DNA from: Actinoplanes couchii
GTDB lineage: Bacteria > Actinomycetota > Actinomycetes > Mycobacteriales > Micromonosporaceae
Direction of reading: 5' to 3'
NCBI RefSeq assembly: GCF_016862075.1
Contig: NZ_BOMG01000027.1
Location: 1-64,000, forward strand
DNA: 64,000 nucleotides
Positions within the stretch are counted from its first letter, which is position 1; the number at the start of each line of letters is the position of its first letter. Shown in pieces: positions 1 through 8,191 of this stretch. The translations under genes and the position numbers were made by a program. Below the pieces are notes generated by a model, which did not search any database, was not told the DNA's origin, and saw nothing but the letters and a program-made list of their open reading frames with translations.

Positions 1-110
1 CCAAGCGATGCGAAGATCGCTCGACTAAGACTGTGGGTTCCTCCAGGACGGCCGCGCCGGGCCCGATCACCGGTCCCGCTCGCTCGCCCGTCTCCCTGGC
101 GGCCCGGTAA

Positions 111-139
111 ACATTACTCGTCCCGCCGAGCAACACCAA
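111..139 (-). promoter_or_regulatory. Candidate sigma70-type promoter reading out of the left edge
   Basis: On the minus strand a TTGGTG hexamer (139-134) and a TAATGT hexamer (116-111) are separated by exactly 17 bases. Transcription would run leftward off the window. Beyond it lies a GC-rich stretch ending in a small hairpin (AGCGAT at 4-9, ATCGCT at 16-21). No convincing gene start is visible. It could be the leader promoter of an RNA or protein gene just outside; the sequence does not decide. Confidence 0.35.
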
Positions 140-231
140 ATCGGGGTGGCGCGACGGCGGTCACATCGATAAAACCAAAGGTCAGGCCCCGGATGACCGA
201 TCAACGGACGCCGGAAAAGCAGGTGAAACGG

Positions 232-268
232 CATCGCCCCGCCCCCGGCGAACGGGGACGGGGCGATG
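232..268 (-). terminator. Rho-independent-type terminator of tyrS
   Basis: CATCGCCCCG and CCCC are mirrored by CGGGG and CGGGGCGATG around a short loop, giving a near-perfect GC-rich hairpin. It starts about 20 bases after the tyrS stop. There is no long U tract, as is common in high-GC actinobacteria. Bases 140-231 between it and the left promoter show nothing recognisable. Confidence 0.75.
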
Positions 269-289
269 AACAGACCCGAAAGAGTGCGG

Positions 290-1564
290 TCAGGACTCCA
301 GCTCGACGCCGGCGAAGTTCCGCTTGCCGCGCCGGAGCACCAGGAACCGGCCGTGCAGCAGCGCCGACGCGGGGATCACCGCCTCACCGTCGGTGATCCG
401 CTCGTTGTTGAGGTAGGCGCCGCCCTCGTTGATGGTGCGCCGTGCCTCGTTGGCGGAGGCGACGAGACCCGACTCCTTCAGCAGGACACCCACGGGAGGC
501 AACTCCCCACGTACCGCAAGAAGTCCGGTCTCGGCCAGAGCGGCCCGCAAGGTGTCGGCGGACAGCTCGTCCAGCGAACCTCGCCCGAAGAGCGCCTGGC
601 TCGCCGCGATCGCCTGCCGCGTCTCCTCCTCGCCGTGCACCAGCGTGGTGAGCTCCTCGGCGAGCGCGCGTTGCGCGAGCCGGGCCTGCGGCCGCTCGGC
701 GGTCGCCTTCTCCAGCTCCTCCAGCTCCTCGCGGGACTTGAAGCTGAAGTAGCGCATGTACTGACTGACGTCGGCGTCGGCGCTGTTGACCCAGAACTGG
801 TAGAACGAGTACGAACTGGTCATGGTGCGGTCCAGCCAGACGGCGCCGCCGGCGGTCTTGCCGAACTTGGTGCCGTCGGCCTTGAGGACCAGCGGGGTGA
901 CGAAGGCGTGCACCGGCCCGGCGCCGCGACGCCTGACGAAGTCGACACCCGCGGTGATGTTGCCCCACTGGTCGGAGCCACCGAACTGCAGCTCGCACCC
1001 GTGCTGGGTGTGCAGCTGGTAGAAGTCGTTGGACTGGAGCAGCTGGTAGCTGAACTCGGTGAAGCTGATGCCGCTCTCCAGCCGGTTGCGCACCACGTCG
1101 CGGGCCAGCATCTTGTTGACCGGGAAGTGCTTGCCGACGTCGCGGAGGAAGTCGATCACCGAGGTCGGCCCGGTCCAGTCCAGGTTGTTGACCATGGTGG
1201 CCGCGTTGTCGCCCTCGTAGCTCACGAACGGCGACAGCTGGCCGCGGATCCGCTCGACCCAGCCCTGGACCACCTCGGGCGGGTTGAGGCTGCGCTCGCT
1301 GGACTCGCGCGGGTCGCCGATCTGGCCGGTGGCGCCGCCGACGAGCAGCAGCGGGCGGTGCCCGGCCTGCTGGAACCGGCGCGCGGTGCACACCTGCATG
1401 AGGTGACCGACGTGCAGTGAGGCGGCGGTGGGGTCGAAGCCGACATAGAACGTGGTCGCGCCGCCGTCGAGCTTCTTGCGGAGCTCGCCGGGGTCGGTCG
1501 AGTCCTGGATCAGTCCGCGCCACATCAGGTCGTCTACGAAAGTCACCCCCGGATTCTCCCGCAC
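290..1564 (-). CDS. tyrS: Tyrosyl-tRNA synthetase
   Basis: Cytoplasmic class I aminoacyl-tRNA synthetase that charges tRNA-Tyr with tyrosine using ATP. At 424 residues it has the usual bacterial length. The class I signature HVGH is at residues 51-54 and the KMSKS-loop equivalent KFGKT at 233-237. The tyrosine-pocket stretch GGSDQWGN lies at 195-202. The last 65 or so residues (EANEARRTI-like, then VLRRGKRNF) form the S4 RNA-binding domain. A GTG at 1546 (residue 7) is an equally plausible start. The start codons of tyrS and the divergent PPK2 gene are only about 40-60 bases apart, so their promoters must overlap each other or the coding regions. A strong hairpin ends the transcript. Confidence 0.97.
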   Translation of the reverse strand: MRENPGVTFVDDLMWRGLIQDSTDPGELRKKLDGGATTFYVGFDPTAASLHVGHLMQVCTARRFQQAGHRPLLLVGGATGQIGDPRESSERSLNPPEVVQGWVERIRGQLSPFVSYEGDNAATMVNNLDWTGPTSVIDFLRDVGKHFPVNKMLARDVVRNRLESGISFTEFSYQLLQSNDFYQLHTQHGCELQFGGSDQWGNITAGVDFVRRRGAGPVHAFVTPLVLKADGTKFGKTAGGAVWLDRTMTSSYSFYQFWVNSADADVSQYMRYFSFKSREELEELEKATAERPQARLAQRALAEELTTLVHGEEETRQAIAASQALFGRGSLDELSADTLRAALAETGLLAVRGELPPVGVLLKESGLVASANEARRTINEGGAYLNNERITDGEAVIPASALLHGRFLVLRRGKRNFAGVELES

Positions 1565-1605
1565 CTGCTACTGCGGAACGCAACTGGATTGGGGATCCTG
1601 GGCGG

Positions 1606-2388
1606 ATGGGTCATCTGGGGAGTGCGGAACCGCCGTACGAGATATCGAAGAAGAAGGCCGAGGCACGGCTGGCCGCGGCGCAGGAGCGGCTGCTGCGGTT
1701 GCGGCTGTTGCTGGGTGGTCAGATCGGCGAGAAGCGGATCGGCCCGCCGCTGTGTGTGGTGTTCGAGGGGTGGGACGCATCCGGCAAGGGCGGCGCGATC
1801 AAGCGCCTGGTGGCGCCGCTGGATCCGCGGCACGTGCGGGTGGCGCAGTTCGCCGCGCCCACCTACGACGAGAAGCGGCACCATTTCCTGCAGCGGTTCT
1901 GGAACGTGCTGCCCGGCAACGGCGGGATGGCCGTGATGGACCGGTCCTGGTACGGCCGGGTGCTGGTGGAACGGGTCGAGGGTTTCGCGACCGGTGAGCA
2001 GTGGAAGCGGGCGTACGACGAGATCGCCGAGTTCGAGCGGACGCTGACCGCCGAGGGCATGATCCTGATCAAGTTCTGGATGCACGTGTCGGACTCCGAG
2101 CAGCTGAAGCGGTTCGAGAGCCGGCGGACCGACCCGTTGCGGTCGTGGAAGCTGACCGACGAGGACTGGCGGAACCGGGAGAAGCGGGCCGAGTACGAGG
2201 CGGCGGTCGAGGAGATGATCGACCGGACCGACCGGCCGAAGGCGCGCTGGAACGTGATCGCGGGTGACGCGAAGCCGTACGCGCGGCTGGCGGTGGCCGA
2301 GCACGTGTGTCACGTGCTGGAGACGCGGCTGGCGAAAGCGGGTTACGACCTCAGCGCGGCGGATCGGCCCGGGGTACCGCACGACTGA
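1606..2388 (+). CDS. ppk2: Polyphosphate kinase 2 family protein
   Basis: Single-domain PPK2-type kinase, which transfers phosphate between inorganic polyphosphate and a nucleotide. Walker A is GWDASGKGG at residues 55-63 and the Walker B/DR motif is MDRSWYGR at 111-118. A basic lid region follows, and the C-terminal region has WNVI and D-x-K elements typical of the family. At 260 residues it is close to the usual single-domain length. The sequence alone does not tell whether it acts on AMP, ADP or GDP. The frame stays open further upstream into tyrS, but the ATG at 1606 is the natural start because residues after it match the family (YEISKKKAEARL). It is transcribed away from tyrS. Confidence 0.92.
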   Translation: MGHLGSAEPPYEISKKKAEARLAAAQERLLRLRLLLGGQIGEKRIGPPLCVVFEGWDASGKGGAIKRLVAPLDPRHVRVAQFAAPTYDEKRHHFLQRFWNVLPGNGGMAVMDRSWYGRVLVERVEGFATGEQWKRAYDEIAEFERTLTAEGMILIKFWMHVSDSEQLKRFESRRTDPLRSWKLTDEDWRNREKRAEYEAAVEEMIDRTDRPKARWNVIAGDAKPYARLAVAEHVCHVLETRLAKAGYDLSAADRPGVPHD

Positions 2389-2441
2389 CATTCTGGCGTT
2401 TTGCCGTGGTTGTGGATGATTTGCCGAATACTGTTTGTGCT

Positions 2442-2963
2442 ATGGCCATGAGCAGCAATTTCTTCATCCGGCGGCCCGGGGTCGCCGTTCTGGTAGGACT
2501 CGCCGCGGTCGGGCTCTCGATGAGTGTCGCCGGTCCCGGTGCGGCGAGTCCGGGCAGTACGTACGAGTCGTACGCCGGCAGCCGGACCAGTCCGCAGGAC
2601 ACCCAGGCGGTCTCCGTCTCGATCCAGCGCACCCGCGGCGCCAACAACATCTCGTCGTTCCAGATCTCCGGCTCCGGGAACGCGTACTCCAACGAGGTGT
2701 TGAAGCTGGCGTCCAGCCCGGCGTTCCGGGCGCTGGGCCCGCGGTACGCGCCGGCGAGCAAGTCCGGCCGGTACCGCTACGACGTCACCGTCAACTACCG
2801 CAACGGCTGGCAGAAGCGGATCGTCACGTACTCGAAGACACCTGGCACACCGCAGGTGCTCGTCGACCTGATCAAGAAGACCGAGACGGTCAAGGTCAAG
2901 GTCCGGATCCCGAAGATCACCATTCCGAAGATCGAGTTCCCGCCCGGGTTCCCGTTCAACTGA
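2442..2963 (+). CDS. Putative secreted protein of unknown function
   Basis: A 173-residue protein with a classic Sec signal: a basic start (FFIRRPG) then a hydrophobic stretch at about residues 13-30 and a likely cleavage site after GAAS. The mature part has SVSIQRTRGANNISSFQISGSG, a tyrosine-rich middle (RYRYDVTVNYRNGW) and a lysine/valine/isoleucine tail with repeated KI-P steps (VRIPKITIPKIEFP). I do not recognise the family. The start is ATG 2442 or ATG 2448. A TACTGT hexamer lies only 8 bases upstream of the first ATG, so a leaderless transcript is possible. A strong bidirectional hairpin follows the stop. Confidence 0.7.
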   Translation: MAMSSNFFIRRPGVAVLVGLAAVGLSMSVAGPGAASPGSTYESYAGSRTSPQDTQAVSVSIQRTRGANNISSFQISGSGNAYSNEVLKLASSPAFRALGPRYAPASKSGRYRYDVTVNYRNGWQKRIVTYSKTPGTPQVLVDLIKKTETVKVKVRIPKITIPKIEFPPGFPFN

Positions 2964-2988
2964 GGCATCGACACCGAAACGGAGACGA

Positions 2989-3030
2989 CGAGACGGGCCC
3001 GCCCTGGTGACCAGGGTAGGGCCCGTCTCG
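2989..3030. terminator. Bidirectional terminator between secreted protein and ptsI
   Basis: CGAGACGGGCCC (2989-3000) pairs with GGGCCCGTCTCG (3019-3030), and CCCTGG pairs with CCAGGG inside, leaving a three-base loop. It is flanked by TTT on the right. It serves both the plus-strand gene ending at 2963 and ptsI ending at 3048. Confidence 0.85.
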
Positions 3031-3047
3031 TTTACCGGCAGTAGGCC

Positions 3048-4691
3048 TCAGCTGACCAGGGCACGCGCCCCGGCCGCATCCGGAGCGGCCACCGCCTGCT
3101 CGGCGAGCCGCCGGCAGTCGGCCTCGGTGCGGGCCGCGAGAGCCGCCCGGACCTGCGGGATCGCCCGTGGTGACATGGACAGGCTGGTCACGCCGAGCCC
3201 GACCAGGATCGGCGCGAGCAGTGGGTCGGCGGCGGCCTCACCGCACACACCGACCGGTTTGCCGGCTGCCCGGCCCGCCTCCCCGCAGATCCCGATGAGC
3301 TGCAACAGGGCCGGCTGCCACACGTCCAGCAGGTCGGCCAGGTCACCGCACATCCGGTCGGCGGCGAACGTGTACTGACTCAGGTCGTTCGTGCCGATGC
3401 TCAGGAAGTCGACCACCCCGAGCAGATCCGCGGCCCGCAGCGCGGCGGCCGGAACCTCGATCATCACGCCGGCCTTCGGCAGTCCGGCGGCGTACACGGC
3501 CTCCGCGAACTCCTTCGCCTCCGGCAGGGTGGAGACCATCGGGGCCATCACCCAGACGTCGGCGCCGGTCTGCGCGCGGGCCTCGGCGATCGCGGCCAGC
3601 TGTGTGGTGAGCACCTGCGGGCGCTGCCGCGCCACGCGCAGACCGCGGACACCCAGGGCCGGGTTGGGCTCACCGTCCTGGTTCAGGAACGGCAGCGGCT
3701 TGTCGGCGCCGGCGTCGAGGGTCCGGATGACGACCCGCCGGCCGGTCATCGCGGTGAAGACCTCGCGGTACGCCGCCACCTGCTCGTCGTGGGTCGGCTC
3801 CTGGGCGCGGTCGAGGAAGAGCAGTTCCGTGCGGAACAGGCCGACTCCCTCGGCGTGTGCCTCGTCGGCAGCCGGCACGTTCTTCGCCGAGCCGACGTTG
3901 GCCAGGAGTTTCACCCCGTACCCATCAGCAGTCTCACCGGGACCGGTGAGACCGGAGGCCGCCTCGCTCGCCTGGCGGGCCGCCTCGGTCGCGGCCTTGA
4001 CGGTGACCTCGTCGACACCCGCCTCGACACGTCCGGTGGCCCCGTCGACGAGCACCAGCGTGCCGTCCGGGACGGCCAGGACGCCGGGGCAGGCGACGAC
4101 CGCGGGCAGGCCCAGCGCGCGGGCCAGGATCGCGGTGTGGCTGGTCGGCCCGCCCACCTCGGTGACCAGGGCGACGACCTGATCCGGGTCGAGGTCGGCG
4201 GTGTCGGCCGGGGCCAGGTCACGGGCGGCCAGCACGTAGGGATGACCGGGCGAGGGGACACCCGGCATCGGCAGGCCGAGCAGGACCGCCACCGCCCGGT
4301 CGCGCAGGTCGTCCAGGTCGGCGACCCGTTCGGCGAGGTAGCCGCCGGCGGCCGTGAAGGCCTCCCGGAAGCTCGCGAACGCGCCGTCGATCGCGTGCGA
4401 GGCGTCCTGACCGGCCTCGATCTGTTCCCGGACGCCCTCGCGCAGCATGTCGTCGTCGGCCATCATCGCCTCGGCCCGCAGCACCTCGGCGATGGTGCCG
4501 TCGGTGGCGCGGTCGGCGCGGCGTTCCAGCTCGGCGACCACCGAGGCGAGGGCGGCCTCGGCGCGGGCCACCTCCGCCTCGGTGTCGGTGACCGTGGTGG
4601 GGGCGGGCAGCGCCGGGGCCCCGGCGATCCAAAGAAGCGGACCGGCCACGGTCCCGGCGCACACCCCGATGCCGGTGAGCACCTCAGCCAT
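3048..4691 (-). CDS. ptsI: PTS enzyme I (phosphoenolpyruvate-protein phosphotransferase)
   Basis: Cytoplasmic first enzyme of the PTS: it takes phosphate from phosphoenolpyruvate and passes it to HPr. The product is 547 residues. The phosphorylated histidine lies in GGPTSHTAI (residues 180-188, His185). The C-terminal PEP-binding TIM barrel carries RTLDAGADKPLPF, FLSIGTNDLSQY and GICGEA motifs. ATG 4691 is chosen because the family begins at VLTGIGV; it overlaps the end of ptsH by 8 bases, indicating translational coupling. It is the last gene of the PTS operon, followed by a strong terminator. Confidence 0.95.
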   Translation of the reverse strand: MAEVLTGIGVCAGTVAGPLLWIAGAPALPAPTTVTDTEAEVARAEAALASVVAELERRADRATDGTIAEVLRAEAMMADDDMLREGVREQIEAGQDASHAIDGAFASFREAFTAAGGYLAERVADLDDLRDRAVAVLLGLPMPGVPSPGHPYVLAARDLAPADTADLDPDQVVALVTEVGGPTSHTAILARALGLPAVVACPGVLAVPDGTLVLVDGATGRVEAGVDEVTVKAATEAARQASEAASGLTGPGETADGYGVKLLANVGSAKNVPAADEAHAEGVGLFRTELLFLDRAQEPTHDEQVAAYREVFTAMTGRRVVIRTLDAGADKPLPFLNQDGEPNPALGVRGLRVARQRPQVLTTQLAAIAEARAQTGADVWVMAPMVSTLPEAKEFAEAVYAAGLPKAGVMIEVPAAALRAADLLGVVDFLSIGTNDLSQYTFAADRMCGDLADLLDVWQPALLQLIGICGEAGRAAGKPVGVCGEAAADPLLAPILVGLGVTSLSMSPRAIPQVRAALAARTEADCRRLAEQAVAAPDAAGARALVS

Positions 4692-4959
4692 GATCGGCGT
4701 CCAGGTCCTTCGCCAGCAGTTCGGCCAGGCTGTCCAGGGCCTCGTCGGCACCCTCCCCCTCGGCCTCGAGGATCACCTCGGTGCCGTGCTTGGCGCCGAG
4801 GGCGAGCACCGACAGCATGCTCTTGGCGGGAACCGGCTTGCGGTCACCGGATCGGATGGTCACCTTGACCGGCGCCTTCGCGGCCGCCTCCACGAAGATC
4901 TTCGCGGGGCGGGCGTGCAGGCCGGTGGCGGAACCGACGGTCACCGTACGGGTGGGCAT
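4684..4959 (-). CDS. ptsH: PTS phosphocarrier protein HPr
   Basis: Small (91 residues) cytoplasmic phosphocarrier that accepts phosphate from enzyme I on a histidine and donates it to EIIA. The active-site motif GLHARPA spans residues 13-19 with His15. KSMLSVLALG near residues 47-55 is the region that carries the regulatory serine in Gram-positive HPr; whether an HPr kinase exists here cannot be told. The gene sits between the zinc dehydrogenase (10-base gap) and ptsI (8-base overlap). General PTS components in a substrate-specific operon suggest that this may be the main PTS of the organism. Confidence 0.95.
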   Translation of the reverse strand: MPTRTVTVGSATGLHARPAKIFVEAAAKAPVKVTIRSGDRKPVPAKSMLSVLALGAKHGTEVILEAEGEGADEALDSLAELLAKDLDADHG

Positions 4960-4969
4960 AGCGAACTCC

Positions 4970-6010
4970 TCAGGGCTCGATGGTGACCTTGATGGCCTCG
5001 CCGCGCGCGACGATCCCGAAGGCGTCGATGGCGCTCTCCAGCGGCAGGCGATGGGTGATCAGGTCGTTGACCGGGACGGCGCCGGTGGCGACCAGGTTGA
5101 GGGCCTCGGCGTTGTGGGCCGGGCTGGACCCGTTCGCCCCGATGATCATCAGCTCCCGGTAGTGCACCAGGTTGGAGTCGCAGGTGATCGTCGGGTTGTC
5201 CTTGGGCAGACCGCCGAAGAAGCTGATCCGGCCCTGGCGGGCGGCCATCTCGATGGCCTGCTCCTGGGCCTTGCCGGAGGCGGCGGCCGTGATGATCACG
5301 TCGGCGCCACGGCCGTCGGTCAGCTTGAGGATCTCCTCGACCGGGTCGACCTCGGCGGCGCAGATCGCGGCGTCCGGCAGGACCAGGTTCGCGGCCATGT
5401 CCAGGCGCTCGCGGTTCAGCTCGACCAGGAAGACCCGGGCGGCGCCGCGGGCCCGGGCCAGCCGCACGTGTAGGCAGCCGATCGGGCCGGAGCCGATCAC
5501 CACGACGTCGTCGCCCTCGCCGACCCGGGCCAGGTTCTGCGCGTTGAGCGCGCAGGCCAGCGGTTCGGCGACCGACGCCTCGGCGAAGGAGACACCGTCC
5601 GGGATCCGGTTCAGACCGTCAACGGCCAGGACCTTCTCCGGTACGACCATGAACTGCGCGAAGCCACCCTCGAAGTGGTAGCCCATCGACTCCTGGTTCG
5701 GGCAGACGGTCATCCGGCCGCGCTCGCACTCGGCGCACTTGCCGCACGGGATGGCCGCGATGACCTGGACCCGGTCGCCGTTCGACCAGCCGTCGACACC
5801 CTCGCCGACCTGGACGATCTCGCCGGCGATCTCGTGGCCCATCACCCGGGGCGGGTGGATGTGGTGGTGGCCGAACTTGGAGATCTTCACGTCGGTGCCG
5901 CAGGTGGAACAGTTCCGGACCCGGATCTTCACCTCACCGGGACCGGCCTCGGGCTCGGGGGCGTCCTCGAAGCGGACGTCACCGGGAGCGTGGAAGCGTA
6001 CGACCTTCAT
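4970..6010 (-). CDS. Zinc-dependent medium-chain dehydrogenase (sugar- or polyol-phosphate type)
   Basis: A 346-residue member of the sorbitol/threonine/galactitol-phosphate dehydrogenase group. Catalytic zinc ligands are Cys37 (STCGTD) and His59-Glu60 (GHE). A structural zinc site is formed by Cys89, Cys92, Cys95 and Cys103. The dinucleotide-binding loop GSGPIG is at 173-178. It lies between EIIA (ATGA overlap) and ptsH in the PTS operon, so its likely substrate is the phosphorylated polyol or sugar delivered by that EII complex. It takes the place usually held by the unrelated long-chain mannitol-1-phosphate dehydrogenase (MtlD). The substrate is an inference. Confidence 0.85.
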   Translation of the reverse strand: MKVVRFHAPGDVRFEDAPEPEAGPGEVKIRVRNCSTCGTDVKISKFGHHHIHPPRVMGHEIAGEIVQVGEGVDGWSNGDRVQVIAAIPCGKCAECERGRMTVCPNQESMGYHFEGGFAQFMVVPEKVLAVDGLNRIPDGVSFAEASVAEPLACALNAQNLARVGEGDDVVVIGSGPIGCLHVRLARARGAARVFLVELNRERLDMAANLVLPDAAICAAEVDPVEEILKLTDGRGADVIITAAASGKAQEQAIEMAARQGRISFFGGLPKDNPTITCDSNLVHYRELMIIGANGSSPAHNAEALNLVATGAVPVNDLITHRLPLESAIDAFGIVARGEAIKVTIEP

Positions 6011-6453
6011 GACTCTGTTTCCTCCTGGATGGTCCCGAGAAGCCGGATCACGGTCTCGGGTTCGGTGGCCTCGCGGAGTTCACGGGCCTGGTCCTCGTCG
6101 AGCAGGATCTCGGCGAGAGCGGCGAGCAGGTCCACGTGCCCGTCGCCCTGGGCGGCGATGGCCACGCACACGGTGACCGTCTCGCCGCCCCAGTCGACGC
6201 CCTCCGGGAAGCGCAGCACCGCGAGGGCGTCGCGCTTGACCAGGTCCTTGCCGGCGAGGGTGCCGTGCGGAATGGCGACACCCTCACCGACGTACGTGGA
6301 GATGGACTGCTCGCGGGCGAGCATCGTGTCGATGTAGCCCGGTTCGGTCGCGCCGATGTCCACCAGGGCCTGACCGCAACGACGGATCGCGTCGTCGCGG
6401 TCGGCGGCCTTCTCGGCGAGCCGGATCGCCCGCGGGTCCAGCAGCTCAGACAT
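6007..6453 (-). CDS. PTS mannitol/fructose-type EIIA
   Basis: Cytoplasmic EIIA of the mannitol/fructose superfamily, 148 residues. It takes phosphate from HPr on the histidine of VAIPHGT (His63) and hands it to EIIB. The arrangement with separate EIIA, EIIB and EIIC polypeptides differs from the fused MtlA of enteric bacteria. Its start overlaps the EIIB end by 8 bases and its end overlaps the dehydrogenase start by 4 bases, so all three are probably translated together. Confidence 0.92.
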   Translation of the reverse strand: MSELLDPRAIRLAEKAADRDDAIRRCGQALVDIGATEPGYIDTMLAREQSISTYVGEGVAIPHGTLAGKDLVKRDALAVLRFPEGVDWGGETVTVCVAIAAQGDGHVDLLAALAEILLDEDQARELREATEPETVIRLLGTIQEETES

Positions 6454-6754
6454 TGAGATCAGTGCCCTGCTGGATGGCCTTGACGACCTTGGTGACGGCC
6501 GGGTCGCCCAGGAAGATCTGGAACGGCACGATCGGCTTGTCCGGAGCGACCGAACGGGCGCGGGCCGCGAGGCCGCTGTGGCAGACCACCACGTCGGCGT
6601 CGGCCGGGATCGAGTTCACCGGGGTGTGCTCCACGGTGACCCCGGTCTTGCCGAGCTGCTTGCGCAGGGTGCTGGCGAGCATCACGCTGCTGCCCATTCC
6701 CGCGTCGCAGGCGACGACGAGCTTGCGGATGTCCTTGCCGTTGATGGTTGCCAT
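6446..6754 (-). CDS. PTS mannitol-type EIIB
   Basis: A 102-residue cytoplasmic EIIB. The phosphocysteine lies in VACDAGMGSS (Cys16), the loop typical of mannitol EIIB. The start at ATG 6754 is supported by the compact beta-alpha fold beginning KLVVACDAG; the same frame is open further upstream but there reads through the EIIC gene in a non-coding phase. It follows EIIC after 26 bases and overlaps EIIA by 8 bases. Confidence 0.93.
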   Translation of the reverse strand: MATINGKDIRKLVVACDAGMGSSVMLASTLRKQLGKTGVTVEHTPVNSIPADADVVVCHSGLAARARSVAPDKPIVPFQIFLGDPAVTKVVKAIQQGTDLNV

Positions 6755-6780
6755 GATCTCTACGGCCCCTTCCCTGGTAG

Positions 6781-7962
6781 TTAGGCGTTTTCCTTGCGGG
6801 TGCTGTCGGTCTCGTCCTCCGACGCGGTGCGCTGTGCCGGCACAGCCGGCTCGTCGGCGATCTCCTCGGGAGTCTTCGCCTCGGAGGTGGTGTCGTCGTC
6901 GGGCTCCTGGTCGGACTTCAGCTTGCCGAAGCCGAGCAGCAGCGCGGCGACACCGAAGGTGACCGCGGCGGCGATCAGGACACCGAGGAACATGCCGACG
7001 TGCGAGCCCTTGGCGGTGACCGCGACGAAGGCGAAGATGCTGCCCGGAGCCGGGGAGGCCACGGTACCCGCGCCGAAGATCATGAAGGTGGCCACACCGG
7101 ACGCGCCACCGGCCATCAGAGCGAGGATCAGGCGCGGCTTCATCAGCACGTACGGGAAGTAGATCTCGTGGATGCCGCCGAAGAAGTGGATGATCATCGC
7201 GGCCGGGGTGGTCGGGCGCAGCGACTTCGGGCCGAAGAAGAAGTAGGCGAGCAGCAGACCCAGACCGGGGCCGGGGTTCGACTCGATCATGAACAGGATC
7301 GACTTGCCGCTCTCCGCGACCTGCTGGACACCGAGCGGGCTGAACACGCCGTGGTTGATGGCGTTGTTGAGGAACAGCACCTTGGCCGGCTCGACCAGGA
7401 CCGACACCAGCGGCATCAGGCTGTGGTCGAGGAGCCAGTCGACACCGCTGCCGGCGGCCTTGGTCAGGCCGTTGACGACCGGGCCGATGGCCAGCTTGCC
7501 GAGGATGGCGAAGCCACCACCGATGATGCCGGCCGAGAAGTTGTCGACGAGCATCTCGAAGCCGGGCTTGATCCGGCCGTCGATCGCGTTGTCGAACAGC
7601 CGCAGGACGTAGGCGGTCAGCGGGCCGATGATCATCGCGCCGAGGAACATCGGCACGTCGGCGCCGACCACGACACCCATCGTGGCGGTCGCACCGACGA
7701 CCGCGCCACGCTGGCCGTGGACCATCCGGCCACCGGTGTAACCGATCAGCACCGGGAGCAGGTACTTGATCATCGGGTCGACGAGCTCGGCCAGGTTCTC
7801 GTTCGGCAACCAGCCGACCGGGATGAACAGGGCGGTGATCAGACCCCAGGCGATGATCGCGCCGATGTTCGGCATGACCATGCCGGCCAGGTGACCGCCG
7901 AGTTTCTGGACGCGGGCTCGGAAGCCGCCTCCAGAGACCTCCGGGGTGTACGAAGAGGCCAT
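6781..7962 (-). CDS. mtlA: PTS mannitol-type EIIC permease
   Basis: Integral membrane transport subunit, 393 residues, that binds and phosphorylates its substrate with EIIB during uptake. Several hydrophobic helices are visible from residue 25 onward. The substrate-site motif GGIHEIYFPY is at 262-271, with His265 and Glu266 matching the conserved GGIHEI of mannitol permeases. The acidic, threonine-rich tail from residue 340 on is cytoplasmic and replaces the fused EIIB of enteric MtlA. The ribosome site GGAG stands 8 bases before ATG 7962. A repeat-rich 229-base gap separates it from fruK. The substrate is mannitol by family, but neighbours leave room for another hexitol. Confidence 0.9.
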   Translation of the reverse strand: MASSYTPEVSGGGFRARVQKLGGHLAGMVMPNIGAIIAWGLITALFIPVGWLPNENLAELVDPMIKYLLPVLIGYTGGRMVHGQRGAVVGATATMGVVVGADVPMFLGAMIIGPLTAYVLRLFDNAIDGRIKPGFEMLVDNFSAGIIGGGFAILGKLAIGPVVNGLTKAAGSGVDWLLDHSLMPLVSVLVEPAKVLFLNNAINHGVFSPLGVQQVAESGKSILFMIESNPGPGLGLLLAYFFFGPKSLRPTTPAAMIIHFFGGIHEIYFPYVLMKPRLILALMAGGASGVATFMIFGAGTVASPAPGSIFAFVAVTAKGSHVGMFLGVLIAAAVTFGVAALLLGFGKLKSDQEPDDDTTSEAKTPEEIADEPAVPAQRTASEDETDSTRKENA

Positions 7963-8080
7963 GAAAATTCTCCAATTCGGGGTGGTGGAGAGTGTAGGTT
8001 TAGATGTTTATTTCCGGCTATATCCGGCCGGTTGAGCGCTGGAAGTGCCGGGTTGCTCCCTCGCGGGAACGTCTGGGGCC

Positions 8081-8189
8081 GACCGGAGCGGACGGCGGGT
8101 GAGCGCCGCCCGGATCAGACGGCGGGTGCGGGCCGCCCGGATCGGACAGCGGGTGCGGGCCGACCGGAGAGCGGACGGCGGGAGGGTGC
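8081..8189. repeat. Four imperfect 27-bp tandem repeats in the fruK-EIIC gap
   Basis: Four consecutive units (8081-8107, 8108-8134, 8135-8161, 8162-8189) share the core CGGATCNGACNGCGGGTGCG. The second and third differ at only two positions. They start directly after the fruK stop. Each unit holds a GGGCC-like element, so the array may form secondary structure in the transcript. The remaining gap (7963-8080) holds the EIIC ribosome site and an AT-richer leader. Confidence 0.75.
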
Positions 8190-8191
8190 CG

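Noticed and set aside
6446..7975. Long minus-strand frame that would fuse EIIB to a 400-residue N-terminal extension
   Set aside because: The extension is an Arg/Pro/Gly-rich out-of-phase reading of EIIC; only the last 102 residues are EIIB.
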